Positions 44,901 to 56,350 of a stretch of 64,000 nt of DNA are shown here, piece after piece. The first letter of the stretch is position 1. The number at the start of each line of letters is the position of its first letter. The notes below the pieces were generated by a model that did not search any database, was not told where the DNA came from, and saw only the letters and a list, made by a program, of their open reading frames with translations. Both the position numbers and the translations under genes were made by a program. Source of the DNA: Morinoia aosen (taxonomy: Eukaryota > Arthropoda > Malacostraca > Amphipoda > Talitridae); assembly GCA_030386875.1 (NCBI GenBank), contig CM059576.1, forward strand, positions 14,388,058 through 14,452,057, in the 5' to 3' direction.

Positions 44901-47070
44901 TAAATTACTGACAAGTGTCTTCTGAGTAGGTAAAGTAGTCACTGCCTACACTGAGAAGCATAGATATGTATCCACAGTTTTTTTTATTACTAAGTAAACA
45001 CTCATTCAGTGAAATTATAATAGTTAATTCAATGACTATGCTTAAAATCCACAAAATGATATACATGTAGATAAAGTAGGCAAGATTTGCACACTGCCTC
45101 TTATTCTCTGTGTCTACACTATGCAGGGTAACAATGCAGAAAAGGTGTCATATTATTGCTCAACACTATTTTGTGTCTCGGCTATAATAGGCAAAAGTTG
45201 TTTTGCTTGCGTCGCAGGGGACTGAAGTTTTCGGAACGTTTTGTTGACGAATAAAAGTCACTTTTAGCGTTTTGCGTGTAATATGATACTACCTCTTATT
45301 CTCGTCTAATCTTTTACTTTATGTTTGACACTTTCTTATTTCAATAAACGCCCATGTTCTTCTAATTTCATTTTTTTGGAGCGATTTGAAACGTCTCTAA
45401 TAAGAAAATTTACACTATCGCACAAATGTAACAACCATTGCAGCTGAAATAGTGCATTGCTTTCAGTTACAATATGTGTGTGACTAAGTGAAGTTTTTGC
45501 TAGTGTGTTATTATTTTCATTGCAGCTCGTTTACATTGTATTTTAATTTTTCATGTGTCTCAATGCCGATATTGATTACCTTACAACATTTCCAAATCTT
45601 CCATAAGAAGAAGTTATTAATTATGTAATGCTGCAAAACGGATACTATTTCAGTGTTTAAAATTGTAGAAGCATAATATAAAATTCTCCATTTCAGCGTA
45701 TGCTTAAAAACTGGTGAGTGATACCGAAGATAAAAATTCAACATGATAATGATACATCGAAATACAATATAACTCTGAAAGAACCAAACAACATTCAAGA
45801 AAAAACTTTAGAAATGAGCAGAAATTGTTATTAATAATGCATGTTAACTTGACTTAAAGACAAGGAAGCCATATCAATTTTGATAACATAACCTGAGAAC
45901 TAGAAGTTTTTATGTACCAGACCATAGCTTCAGGTTTTGGCAAAGACTACTCAATGGCAAGGAATCATAACATAAAGACTAAAAATATTTATGATCACAA
46001 CATAACTTTAAGTTTCTGCAAAGACTAGTCATTATCAATCAATGCATCATTAAGAGCGTACATAGTTACCACTCCTTACGTGAGTACAATGTATTGCATC
46101 AGCTGGAATGTTCTACAAGTAACTTGCAACACATTTATTACTAATTGCTACTTCATGTGTACAAATTGAAGGGGAAATGAACGAAACATAAATATACAGA
46201 ACAAATTTTCAATGCTTCAAATTACTAATTCTTGCTTAAATAACTGCCAAATATTCATTATTACTCCAGTACAATTATACTTCTTTCTTGTATTTATCAT
46301 ATATAGGAATGCAAACCCACAACGACTAGACAACAATGACGGTATTAGGTGATAGGTTTAAATACGCTGTTTCAAACTTAAAACAAAATAATCAACAAAA
46401 ACATTGCGTATTTTTAGATTTTCAGCAAAGTATTCTAACTCTGTTTTGTTTACTTTCGGTTTTAAACAATTATAAATAATTTTTAGTAAAAATTAGAATC
46501 GAAGACAGCAAAAAATAGCGACTCAAACTTCGACTCCACCCCATCCGAATGAACGACTCCGACTCCGACTCCACCACACTCGGAAAAGCGACTCCGACTC
46601 CACCACACTTCAGAGAAGCGACTCCGACTCCGACTCCACCCTAAAACATCCGACTCCGGCGACTCCGACTCCCGACTCCGACTCCGACTCCGCAACCCTG
46701 GTGATAAGCGATACTTTATAATATCACAAACAATAATTTTTGGGTTTGGAGCCATATAACTTTTTTGTTTTCTAAAATTTGGGAGAATCCAAATTATAAC
46801 TTTGTTAGAAATGTTTCAAGGATTCCAAAACTGTCTTTGGTTTTGTTCTAGCATCAAAACTCAATCAGTTGATACAGTTTGAATGTTGAAAAGTATATGT
46901 TTTGGGTATAAACCAAAACAAAATTTTTGTTGAAGTGTAATATAATGGACAATCTATGTAACTCAATGCAGTTTTAATTTTTTATTTCGATAATTTCCAT
47001 ACATAACTTCATATTCACAGTGTGAATTGTGATTTCCCTAACAAATATAAATAAAAAAAATTTTCATGTA

Positions 47071-48030
47071 CGAGGCCTGTCGAAAAAGTATCCGACCTTT
47101 GGCCAGAAAAAATACTTCAACAACCTGACGGGGTTGGGACCCTAATCCCCTTCAAAGTAGGCTCCTTGTGCTTCCACACACTTAGCCCACCGATCCTTCC
47201 ACTGCCGGAAACACCTCTGGAAGTCTTCTTTTGGAATGGTGTTCAGCTCTGTCGTCGCGTTCCGCATTATCTCTTCTCTACTCTCAAAACGGGATCCTTT
47301 CAGTGGTGTCTTCAATTTTGGAAACAACCAGAAGTCGCAAGGAGCCAGGTCTGGAGAGTAGGGAGGTTGGCGAACGGTCGTAATTCCATGTTTGGCCAAG
47401 AAATTGCGGATCAAATGGGATGAATGTGCGGGCGCGTTGTCGTGATGCAAGTGCCAGTTGTTCGCAGTCCACATGTCTGGTCTTTTGCGCCGAACTGCAT
47501 CACGAAGTCGCCGGAGAACATCCTGATAGTACTCCTTTGTCACTGTTTGTCCTTCCGGTGCGTATTCGTGATGCACAATTCCACGGACATCAAAGAAAAC
47601 AGTCAGCATCACCTTGATTTTGCTTCGCACCTGCCGCGCTTTCTTCGGCCTTGGAGACTCGGGATGCTTCCATTGGGATGACTGTCTTTTTGTTTCTGGG
47701 TTTTGTGTTACACCCATAGCATCTTCCCCAAACACCTGCTGAATCTTACGAATTGTTTCAATTTGAGAATCACCAAGCTTTTGACAAAATTTGATGCAGT
47801 GTCTTTGCTCAATTCGTTCAGTCATCTTGCAAGAAAACTAAATCCGACAAATACTTAGAACAGCACCTTACTTGGCGACCACCAGCCAGTGACTGGCCCA
47901 AGTGAATGCGGTGAAAAAAGTCAAGCATGCGCATTAAGATTCCTCCTTCCACCGTGCACAGTGGCGCCGCCTTAGAATCACTACTTTGCGCGGGAAAAAT
48001 TAAGGTCGGATACTTTTTCGACAGGCCTCG
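47071..48030 (-). mobile_element. mariner element with perfect 29-bp inverted ends
   Basis: Ends CGAGGCCTGTCGAAAAAGTA-TCCGACCTT at 47071-47099 are exactly inverted at 48002-48030; TA flanks both sides (47069-47070 and 48031-48032). At 960 bases it is shorter than the usual 1.3 kb by about the amount missing from its transposase. It has inserted into the TTAA-type copy A. Confidence 0.93.
47142..47825 (-). CDS. mariner transposase with an in-frame internal deletion
   Basis: The ORF has 227 residues; mariner transposases usually have about 340-350. The first 41 residues are the start of the N-terminal helix-turn-helix domain; the sequence then jumps into the NPETKRQSSQWKHPESPRPK region, so roughly 115-120 residues are missing with the frame kept. 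The catalytic core is complete: D in VFFDVRG, D in HHDNAPAH and D in SPDLAPCDFW, with 34 residues between the last two (DD34D). The C-terminus ends normally in QGAYFEGD. Without the full DNA-binding domain it should not transpose itself, but the open frame is notable. It could be a dominant-negative form; this is speculation. Confidence 0.88.
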   Translation of the reverse strand: MTERIEQRHCIKFCQKLGDSQIETIRKIQQVFGEDAMGVTQNPETKRQSSQWKHPESPRPKKARQVRSKIKVMLTVFFDVRGIVHHEYAPEGQTVTKEYYQDVLRRLRDAVRRKRPDMWTANNWHLHHDNAPAHSSHLIRNFLAKHGITTVRQPPYSPDLAPCDFWLFPKLKTPLKGSRFESREEIMRNATTELNTIPKEDFQRCFRQWKDRWAKCVEAQGAYFEGD

Positions 48031-48522
48031 TATAAATAAAAATTATGAAATTCTTCATTTTCGGTCTGATTCTTATGAAATTTGACTAATAAATGTAACT
48101 TTTAAAAAGAAACACAATTTCTTCCATTCACTTTTTTGATTCAGGCCTTAGTTTTAAAAAAAATTTGAGATACTGGTTTTTGAGTTCATTTTCATGGATA
48201 TTTCACAACGTATCAACTCATTGAGTTCTGCTGCTAGAACAAAACCAGACAGTTTTAGAATCTATGGAACATTTCCAACAAAAATATATTGGGAAACTAT
48301 CCATTTCCATTTATATTTTCTGTTCATATGGGGTCCAAATCAGGTCAAAAATTCAAAATTTTTGTCCCATTACCCCCCCCCCCTGGAGGGGGGATTTATT
48401 GTCCGTAGCACCATAAAATTTTAGGACCGAATAATCCACCACCTAAGGGTTCTTTTCCAACAATAACATGAAAAAAGCTCACCGGACCGACAGGGGCCTG
48501 GCAGGGGCTTCGGACGGTACCC

Positions 48523-49015
48523 TTATGTGAATGTAAGGGCAGGAATTATTGGCGACCATTTGGTTGGGCCATTTGTTCTTCCAGCATGTTTAACAGGGAA
48601 AAATTATGAATTTTTTCTCAGGGAGTTGTTTACCTGACCTAGGAAATGTACTTTCAGACATACAACGCAACAAGTGGTTTCAACACAATGGAGCTCCACT
48701 CCATGTCACTAGGGATGTGCGTCAATATCTTGACTGTCTCTTTTCGAACAGATGGATAGGATGATTTGGGCCCGTACCATGGCCAGCTCGGTTACCGGAT
48801 TTAACACCTTTAAACTTCTACCTTTAGGGTCACCTGAACAGTTTAGTTTCTGAATAGCCAGTGGAGACAGATGGATCTGACTGGAAGGGTAGTAGAGGCT
48901 GCAGGACACTTTACGGATGATCCACGAGTGTTTAATCGTGTCCAAGAATCACTACTGCATCCGTACAGAAACTGCATTGTAGCAGATGGTCACATTGATC
49001 ATCTATTGTAAAGTA
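48523..49015 (+). pseudogene. Dead IS630/mariner-like transposase gene, 3' half
   Basis: Continues the pseudogene at 40015-40616 beyond the TTAA insertion. Piecewise translation gives VNVRAGIIGDHLVGPFVLP, then FQHNGAPLHV (the second catalytic D is N here), RQYLDCLFSNRWIG, and the C-terminal end DLTGRVVEAAGHFT with RVQESLLHPYRNCI. Several frameshifts and stops. Confidence 0.75.
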
Positions 49016-49784
49016 CATCCATTCATGAGGTTAGGTTAAGATGACTTTCCGCTGTGGAGAAATATGATTTGATATCTCGTAAACAATAGATTTATAGACT
49101 TTGTGTTATATGTAAAAATGTTATTTTCAGCTTTGCTACCAACTGCCGAAGTTTGTACCATGAGTTTAAAAATACCCTGTATAAGTTATGCAAATAACTG
49201 TCATTCAAAAAATTGAAGACATCCCAATTTTATATAATTTTGCTGCAAAAAAATAAACAGGTGAAATTTCAAAACAAATTTTAATATGATTCTAAATTAA
49301 GGGTCAAAAAGGTAGTATATTTGAAAAAAATTAAGGCTGTGCTGGCAAGTGTTTGTAAAGCTGGAGTGATAAATAAATGATATAAATTTTTATTAAAAAA
49401 GGACAAGATCTTTAATAGTTTGTTTCATGTTCAACTTTTGAAACAGCCACAAGAATAAAAACATACATCAACAGAGAGGAAAATTTTGCAAGAATTTCTT
49501 GTGCTAAGTAGAGACACAGATGGGCGTAATGACTTCTCAAATGTACAATAGTGAAAAAAATTTTGTCAAGAAACAAACAACCTGATGAATTGTCTCAACA
49601 AAATGGAACTACAGCCCACATTGTACATGAAACCATGGATTAGTTGAAGGGCTTATTTCCTCAATGACTAATTTCCCATAGATCAAATTTACCACAGTCA
49701 ACAAGGTTACCTGATTTGTGCCTTTTTTGGATTCATTTTTTGATGAGGTAACATGAAGATTAAGATTATGATTAAGATCATATG

Positions 49785-50140
49785 TTAATTTAAGCCTCCC
49801 TAACCACCACAGAAAAAAGTGCATCAAAGAGAAGAAGGTAGGCACCATTTAGTAGGGAGATAAGAGAATGAGGAATCTATGCAGAAGGGGCATAGAAACA
49901 GTAAGTTGAGAAAGAAGTTCATGAAATAATATAAAAGTTGAAGAAGAAAGTAAGAGAAGCTGAAAAACATGACACTTGTGAACCGAAAAAAGGTGGTCCT
50001 TAACGTAACAAAAAAAAAAGAAGGCCTACAACAAAAAGAAGGGCTACCAACTCTCAGCTCGGGCCCTCACATTTTGCCCCTGGGAGCGCTAATTTCCATA
50101 GATACAATAGTTGTATCCCCCTTAGGGGGATAACATGAAG
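49785..50140 (-). repeat. Dispersed repeat family R1, copy 5
   Basis: Near full-length: CCTCCCTAACCACCACAGA, GTAGGCACCATTTAGTA, GAATCTATGCAGAAGGGGC, CTCGGGCCCTCACATTTTGC, CTGGGAGCGCTAATTTCC and GTTGTATCCCCCTTAGGGG in the same order as copy 3. Confidence 0.75.
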
Positions 50141-50759
50141 AATATTTTGTATTGCACATTGCTCCACTGAAAAATCATGCCAGAAAAGTAATTTAATTAA
50201 TTTATGTTAATACTTTGAAGGATGTTGTAGCACTAATTGATATTCATTCTGGTGAATGTCTTGAGACTGGTGGTGGTGGTGGTGGTTATTTTGAAAGGCA
50301 AACAGAACCAAATGCTATTGTCAAAGTTCTAGATTTTAGTCCTCTCTATGAAACCAATTTCATTCAAAATTTTCATAATAATTTGAAAATTGGAAGCATT
50401 TACAAGCTGGTAACTCTATTCACAGACACCTTGTAATCACCAAGGTCAATCCCTGAATCAGATTCACCCCTATAGTCAAACAACCCACAGATTGAAATAT
50501 GAATTAGTTGAAGCCTCCCTAACCCTAACAAAGGAGAGCCAAAAGGAGAAATAAAGAAGGCATTGCATAGTATAGAGTTAGGTATTATACTAGATATGTT
50601 AGTTTAAGCTTTCCTCTGCCCAACAGAGGCATTCTGATGGGAAGAAAGTTGGAGGCAGCGTTCAGTTTGGAGTTGAGGCAACAAGGAGTCTACACACAAG
50701 GTCTGCTGTCATGCAGGGTCCCCTGCATACAAGAACAGCAAGGAAGGAAAAGAGTTCAA

Positions 50760-52194
50760 CACATTTCCTGCTAAGTGACCCTCCAGTGGTCACTTCGGTG
50801 ATTTTCATAGTGCTGCTGACCCACCTCTAGTCACTAATTCGTTTTTATTAATACTTAAGAGGACGGTCTGGGTCCACTTCCGGATAATGGTAGGATTTCA
50901 GTTTATAAACTCATCTTAAGAGTATTTTCCTGCAGATCCAACGATATAATTTGCTCTCAAGTACGTACATTGGTTCGTCTTCTAGACAGGATAAAAGACG
51001 CGCACACTAGCATGACCTTGGGGTGCGCTAATGGATGGGTGACCTCTCTCTTTCCCCCTCATTATGAGTCAGTATTGAGTGTTTCTCTATGGGAATAGCA
51101 AGAGAGTTCATTCATGGCCTTGCTTGAAATGCTTTAGTACTCAAACGAAACATTCTAACTCTGTGTTAATTATGATAATGTTACTACTGAGTGTTTGTTT
51201 TGAGTCCGGCTGCTCTGAGTCATCAGCTAATTAGCAGTTGTGTAAACATACAATCGCCTTCCGCAGTTTTGAAGGTACAAGAATAGCAAATACATCATTC
51301 GAAAGGGCTCAAGACAAGCTACCAAGAGAAAGAGTTGAAAAAATAAAATTTGTATGTAATTAAATAATAACATTTTTTTAAAAATAACTGGCGTTCTGAA
51401 CTTTGGATTCATTGTTTTTTGATATGAATCCTTTCCTACAGTTTTGAAGGTACAGGAATGGCTAATAGAGCAATTGATAGAAATTGGAAAGATCTACAAT
51501 AGCTGTAAAATTTATTGAAAAATGATTAGTTCAGAAATAAAACGAAAAAAATAATTTTTTTTTTTAAAAATGGCTCTCCTGAGAAGTTAACTTTTTGATC
51601 TTTGAAGAGGGTTTACTCCCAGTTTCGAAGGTACAAGAATGGCAAATATATCAATCGATAGCGATTGAAATATCCCAGAGAGGCGGTGGTACAGTTTATG
51701 AATTTCAAATCAAGTTGAAAATTAGAAGCAGAAGAATTTGAAAAAACGGAGAAGTGGTCGATTTTTGGGAAAAAATTTCTCACAATTCAATAAATCAAAT
51801 TATTGAAAAACCTTACCACCGGATCTCAGTACAAGACAATTAGCTACCTAGAAAACCTTTATCCAGTTTTGTAACTTTAAAATTGTGGGCAAAGTCCACG
51901 TTCCCGCAACACCCTTTTTTCAGGTTTTTTAAAAGAAAATCATATTTTTCATGAATTTAAGATAAAAACATGAGTTCAAAAAGAAATTCCGCATCAATTG
52001 ACACCTATTGTAAAAATCTTAAAAAAATTTGTCTAGAAACGACGGACTTTTTTTCCCCGCCAGACCATCCCCTTAATGAAAGCTAAATAGAGGCTTAATG
52101 AAGTTGCTATTTTCAAAGTTGATTACCACAATTAGCTTTAAATGTGATTTGCACATTGAACTGTACTTCAGTTCAACCCATTGCAGTAAATGTG
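50760..52194 (+). mobile_element. TTAA-type element with CACATTT ends, outer shell
   Basis: The left end CACATTTCCTGC (50760) and right end GCAGTAAATGTG (to 52194) are inverted; TTAA follows at 52195-52198 and TCAA, probably a mutated TTAA, precedes. Inside sits the GAGGACGGTCTGG element. The shell itself is only about 220 bases, so it is a small MITE. Confidence 0.55.
50859..52072 (+). mobile_element. TTAA-type fold-back element, 1.2 kb
   Basis: Ends are GAGGACGGTCTGG and, reversed, GGGGATGGTCTGG, flanked by TTAA at 50855-50858 and 52073-52076. Inside, the words CAGTTTTGAAGGTACAAGAATGG (in parts) recur three times as direct repeats near 51265, 51440 and 51630. No ORF of note. Similar termini occur at 29821 and 59695. 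Confidence 0.75.
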
Positions 52195-53522
52195 TTAAGA
52201 AACAAAATTAAAGTTGAAGAAGAAAGTTATGTATATTGAGAGAAAAGAAAAAAACTAACTGAAAAATGATGACCTGAAAAAAATGAAATGATTCTATTAT
52301 AAAAAAAGAATACCTTCCTAACGTTAAACTTGGGATCTGAAAACTTCTCCAGGGAGCAGTAATTACCATAGACACAGAAGTTGTATCCTCCCGAGAGGAC
52401 AATAACTTTCAATTGTTTACTCTATTACACATACATCTTTCAGGAGGCTTTTCTACAGCAAGGCCCAACAGCATTATGTGGATTTACTCTTGCAGCTTTA
52501 TAAGAATTTGAAGATTCCAGATCTAAAGAACTGACACAATTACACATCCTATTTACCAAACCTGGGTCACTCCTGCAGGCCAAGAACCTCCAGCCATACC
52601 CATCATGACAATCACATTCAGGCACTCACAATCACTATCAACTCATCTCCAACTGTTGGTCATCTCCTCAAATGATGGTGCAACGTGCTTTCAACTACAC
52701 CCATTTATTTAGTTTTTGACTAACATCTAACATTCCTTCCCCTTGCTTCTGACTTTATTGCTTCCTTCATCAACAATTCCATTTTGATTTCTCCATACAG
52801 CCAAACCACTTCAACACACAGCAGTTCATACTTTTTGCCACCCTTCCCACATTCGTCATATTCCTCACCTCATTAATTTACCTATCCCCCAATGTCAACC
52901 CCAGCCGTACTCCTCAGACACTCCATCTGAAGTACATTCCACTGACTCCTATCAGCCACTTTTGAGCCTTAAGTTTCATATCCATCCAGCACATCAGCCT
53001 GACACTCTCATACTGTTAGGAGAACACTTAAATGTCTGCCTCCTCAACAAAGAAATGCTAAAGGTTCAAGAAAACCAGTAGAGCACCAAATACACAGTCT
53101 ATAATTTAGGAACACTGACAGCTTAATGAATGAGCAAAATATAACAGAAGATCAAGGAAAACTGCAAAATGGTAATATGGGTTACTTATCAGCAATCAGA
53201 AGGCCGCACAAGAAAAGACTCATTAATTGCTATCAACACTGGAAATCATAACACAAAATTAAATCTATAAAAAGTACTAACTCAGATCATTGACTGATGC
53301 AAAAATTCAACATAGCTAAACAGCAAAACAAGGGTTCAATTAAAATTCTATAAAAAAAAATTAAAGAACTCAGAATAACTTGAAGGTCTTAAATGATGTT
53401 ACACATGCAAACAAATCTTTAACACAGTTACCTAGAAACTAAAGACAATTCGAAACTAAACCAAGGAGCCACAGTATATGAGGAGGGGCATCAAAGAAGT
53501 AGAGCAGGCCATGAAGGCTCAC

Positions 53523-53614
53523 CTGTCAGACTCCAGCAGTCAATCAGTGGCCCCAACACTGCCAGGCACTACAGCCAGCACCAACTTGCTGGTCTCCACC
53601 TGACCGTCGCTGCT
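53523..53614 (-). other. Candidate exon with strong splice sites
   Basis: On the minus strand TTTACCTTCAG precedes and CAG|GTGAGC, a near-perfect donor, follows. One frame reads SSDGQVETSKLVLAVVPGSV and then meets TGA; the other two frames also stop. It may be an untranslated upstream exon of the zinc-finger gene (same strand, 14.5 kb before exon 1) or a dead coding exon. GC content is higher than in its surroundings. Confidence 0.45.
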
Positions 53615-54253
53615 CTGAAGGTAAACAAGGACAAACAATCATAACCTTCAAGGTTGCAGTATGGCAACCTACTGTACAACTGCAATAACAATACAAGATG
53701 TCACTCATAAATATTCTTCTAAATTGAAGAGAAAATATGACTCCTTTGATCTTGATTATAGTTCAACATTATCACAACAAATAGTTTAATCCTGCAATAC
53801 ATAAGAACTATTGTAATTAGAGACTGGCATCATAAGCTATCATTGAATAAAAGATGAATGACTTACCTAATGAGAGTCCTGATCACACAAGATATTCCTT
53901 TTACAGGAAGGTAGGTTTAATAAAGTAATTTACATATATATATTGATTATATTTATATTATCAAGTTACTTTTCCTTTACTTTAAGATGAAGCTGGAAAA
54001 AATTAAAGGAGCATTAAGTAAAGGAACACAACCACATACAATAGAATGAAATTTAAATACAGAAGAGAATTAAGCACATTCAACCAATGAAACAACAAAA
54101 TGCATTATTTCCTTCCAGTACAATTTTTCTAGCATTTATAGTCAGGAAACTTTTCCTTGCAGCTCTTAACCCATCGCCACTTCCTGGACTCTTAGAAGGT
54201 CGGCAAAGCTAGTACATGTTGCATATCAGCAAACCTAAGGTTGCCATGTATGG

Positions 54254-55872
54254 TTTTAAGGATACCATCTGAGGCCAAATTTGGCCCCCCACGGCACCAT
54301 GACTGAAAATTTTTTTTTGTCGAAAAAGGATCTTGAGGGTGTGGGTAATTGTGCCATTAAATATTATGGCACTACGGACACCAGAACCCCCCCACCCCCA
54401 GGGGGTTTGAAGGGGACCAAAAGCATAAAAACTCCCATTTTTTTGTTGGAAAGTGATCATTACATACATGGACTATTGTAGCTTGGATTTCCTTGTGAAG
54501 ATTACTTCCCACAAGTGGAAGATGTTGTCGGTAATGTTGTGCTGAAAATAGTGTCTGTCAACATGTGTTTACTTATGTGTTTCTATAATAAACGGAAAAA
54601 ACATGTATATGCGGAAAATTCATTTTTTACTTGGAATTTTTATTTCTCTATTTCTTCTACCTATATATGTGGAAAATAATTATTATAAATGGAAAACATT
54701 ACGCCCAATAACACAAAAATAATCAAAAGTTGCACAAAATCATCTACTGCTGTTAAAAAAAACACAAATTTATGATGGAAGATGTTCGCATCTTGCAACA
54801 ATAGCTACATGGTGAGTACTGAAATAAAATATAATATTTCTAAATAAAGACACCAAGGTTGCTACTCTCAAAGTCAACATTGTGAAAATTATTTATTGCT
54901 TTAAAAGGTAAACATTTCGAGCACAAGGCTCATCATCAGTACAAGCGTTCTGAAAAGAATAATAGCGAGATGGACAAAAATATACGAAAATTAAACACAG
55001 AATTAAAAAAATACTACTACTAAAATCAAGAGGAAACTATGTACAAAGGGTGGGCACTATTAGTTTCATTAAGAGGCGGCTTACGTTTAAAAATATACAA
55101 AGACTCTAAAATTCTTAAGCCATTCTGATGGCTGGCTGAAGCTAAAATGCTAAAATTGCTGCACTGTACACTGGAGCCACACTGTTCACTATGGAATAAT
55201 AATATGGAATAATATTTCTATATGTTTTCATGCATGATATTTCTTATGTTACATTGAAATTCACAAGGAAAATGTTGCACAGTATTCTTTCATAAAAATA
55301 GATCAAAGAAACTGCATTCATGTACAAAAATTGTTAATGATATTGCAATTCAATAGTATATCTTTGTTTTTGGGCTCTCCTGAGTGATAATACATTTCAA
55401 CCATTCAAATCGTATCAACTCATTGAGTTTTGATGCTAGAACAAAACCAAAGACAGTTTTGGAATTCTTAGAACATTTCTAACAAATTTATAATAAGTCT
55501 CTCCCAAATTTTAGAAAACAAAAAAAGTTATTTGGCTCCAACCCAAAAAGTAATTGTTTGTGATATTATAAAGTATCGCTTATCACAGAAACTCTTTTCC
55601 AAATGTTAAAATTTAAAATTATAACTTTGTTAGAAATGCTTCAAGGATTCTAAAACTGTCTTTGGTTTTGTTCTAGCATCAAAATTCAGTGAGTTGATAC
55701 ATCTTGAAATATACATAAAATGAATCAATAAACTAATTTTTCGTAAAAAAATAAGGCCTAAATCGAAAAAATGACATAAGTAAAAAAGGGTTACTTTCAA
55801 AAAATACATACACTGGCCAATTGTCAAGTGAATCGGACAAAAAAGGTCAAAATCCCGGATGGTATCCTTTAA
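54254..55872 (+). mobile_element. TTAA-type element, copy B of the 40617-48522 family
   Basis: The left end AAGGATACCATCTG and right end CGGATGGTATCCTT are inverted relatives of GGGTACCGTCCG. The inner blocks around 55425-55600 and 55600-55760 are inverted copies of each other with GATGCTAGAACAAAACC. The homology with copy A covers the hairpin rich in CCCCC and GGGGG near 54390. Within it, 54850-55060 contains a stretch with TTTCGAGCACAAGGCTCATC that may be a further small insertion. Confidence 0.7.
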
Positions 55873-56153
55873 AGCATCTCGTTGAGCGCCATTCATTGGT
55901 GGAAGGTAAAATAAGGAGGAGTGGACAGTGGAGAAGAGGTAACATGTTTAAATCTGTATGCATTTTTCCACTCAGTGTGGCCTCTGAAGAGGAAGGGTGA
56001 GGAGTGTGGCTACTGGCGCTGCATGGCCTCCTAGAAGGCCAACAGTGTTGCTGAGGCATGCCAGCACACATTCTGCCTCTTAGAAAGTTGCTTCATTGAG
56101 TGCAAAAGTGAAGTGACATTGCATTAAAATTTAGGTAAACATTGTCAGGGTAG

Positions 56154-56283
56154 AGCAAAGGCACTTGCACTTCATGCTTTGGTGAGAATATATGAAAACT
56201 TCATTCATTTCAGTTATATAATTTTCAATAAATAAAGTATTTATATATTCTCATCAAAACTTGAAGTGCAAGTGCTTTTGCTA
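56154..56283. repeat. Inverted repeat with about 46-bp arms
   Basis: GCAAAGGCACTTGCACTTCA (from 56157) pairs with TGAAGTGCAAGTGCTTTTGC (56261-56280), and the pairing continues inward through GAGAATATAT. The loop is about 35 bases. Lies just upstream of the piggyBac-like N-terminal relic. Confidence 0.8.
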
Positions 56284-56350
56284 CACCACTCTCAAATGTA
56301 TGTTTTTTCTATATATACGTTTTACAGAGACCATTTTTGATACATTAGCT

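Larger units (their letters stand above)
40912..46700 (+). mobile_element. hAT-type element, 5.8 kb, non-autonomous
   Basis: The insert begins CAGGGTTGCGGAGTCGGA and ends TCCGACTCCGCAACCCTG, an inverted repeat, and is flanked by GTGATAAG on both sides (40904-40911 and 46701-46708). Eight-base duplications and CAGGG ends are hAT hallmarks. Near both ends lie several copies of CGACTCCGACTCCACC (40950-41135 and 46520-46680) in the same orientation on the plus strand. No hAT transposase was found inside. The interior holds inverted arms (41785-42005 and 44070-44275), a palindromic MITE and an IS630-type fragment. Confidence 0.85.
40617..48522 (+). mobile_element. TTAA-type element GGGTACCGTCCG, copy A, carrying nested insertions
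   Basis: Ends are GGGTACCGTCCG (40617-40628) and its exact reverse complement CGGACGGTACCC (48511-48522). TTAA precedes it (40613-40616) and TTAT follows, a one-base change. Once the hAT-type insert (40912-46700, plus its duplicated 8 bases) and the mariner (47071-48030) are removed, about 1.15 kb remains. It is homologous to copy B at 54254-55872, including the GATGCTAGAACAAAACC block in both orientations. No coding capacity. Confidence 0.8.
50600..52415 (-). repeat. Dispersed repeat family R1, copy 6, split by nested TTAA elements
   Basis: The left part (50600-50758) has the AACAGCAAGGAAGG block and the right part (52199-52415) resumes with AAATTAAAGTTGAAGAAGAA and ends with CCAGGGAGCAGTAATTACC and GTTGTATCC. 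On the minus strand the end reads GGYNFCVYGNYCSLEKF, similar to translations of other copies. Confidence 0.65.

Noticed and set aside
50215-50436. 73-residue plus-strand ORF with a glycine run
   Set aside because: The glycine run is a GGT microsatellite; nothing else supports a gene.
54860-54950. Retroelement tail with TTTCGAGCACAAGGCTCATC
   Set aside because: Similar words occur near several insect retroelements, but I cannot assign a family or limits from this sequence alone.
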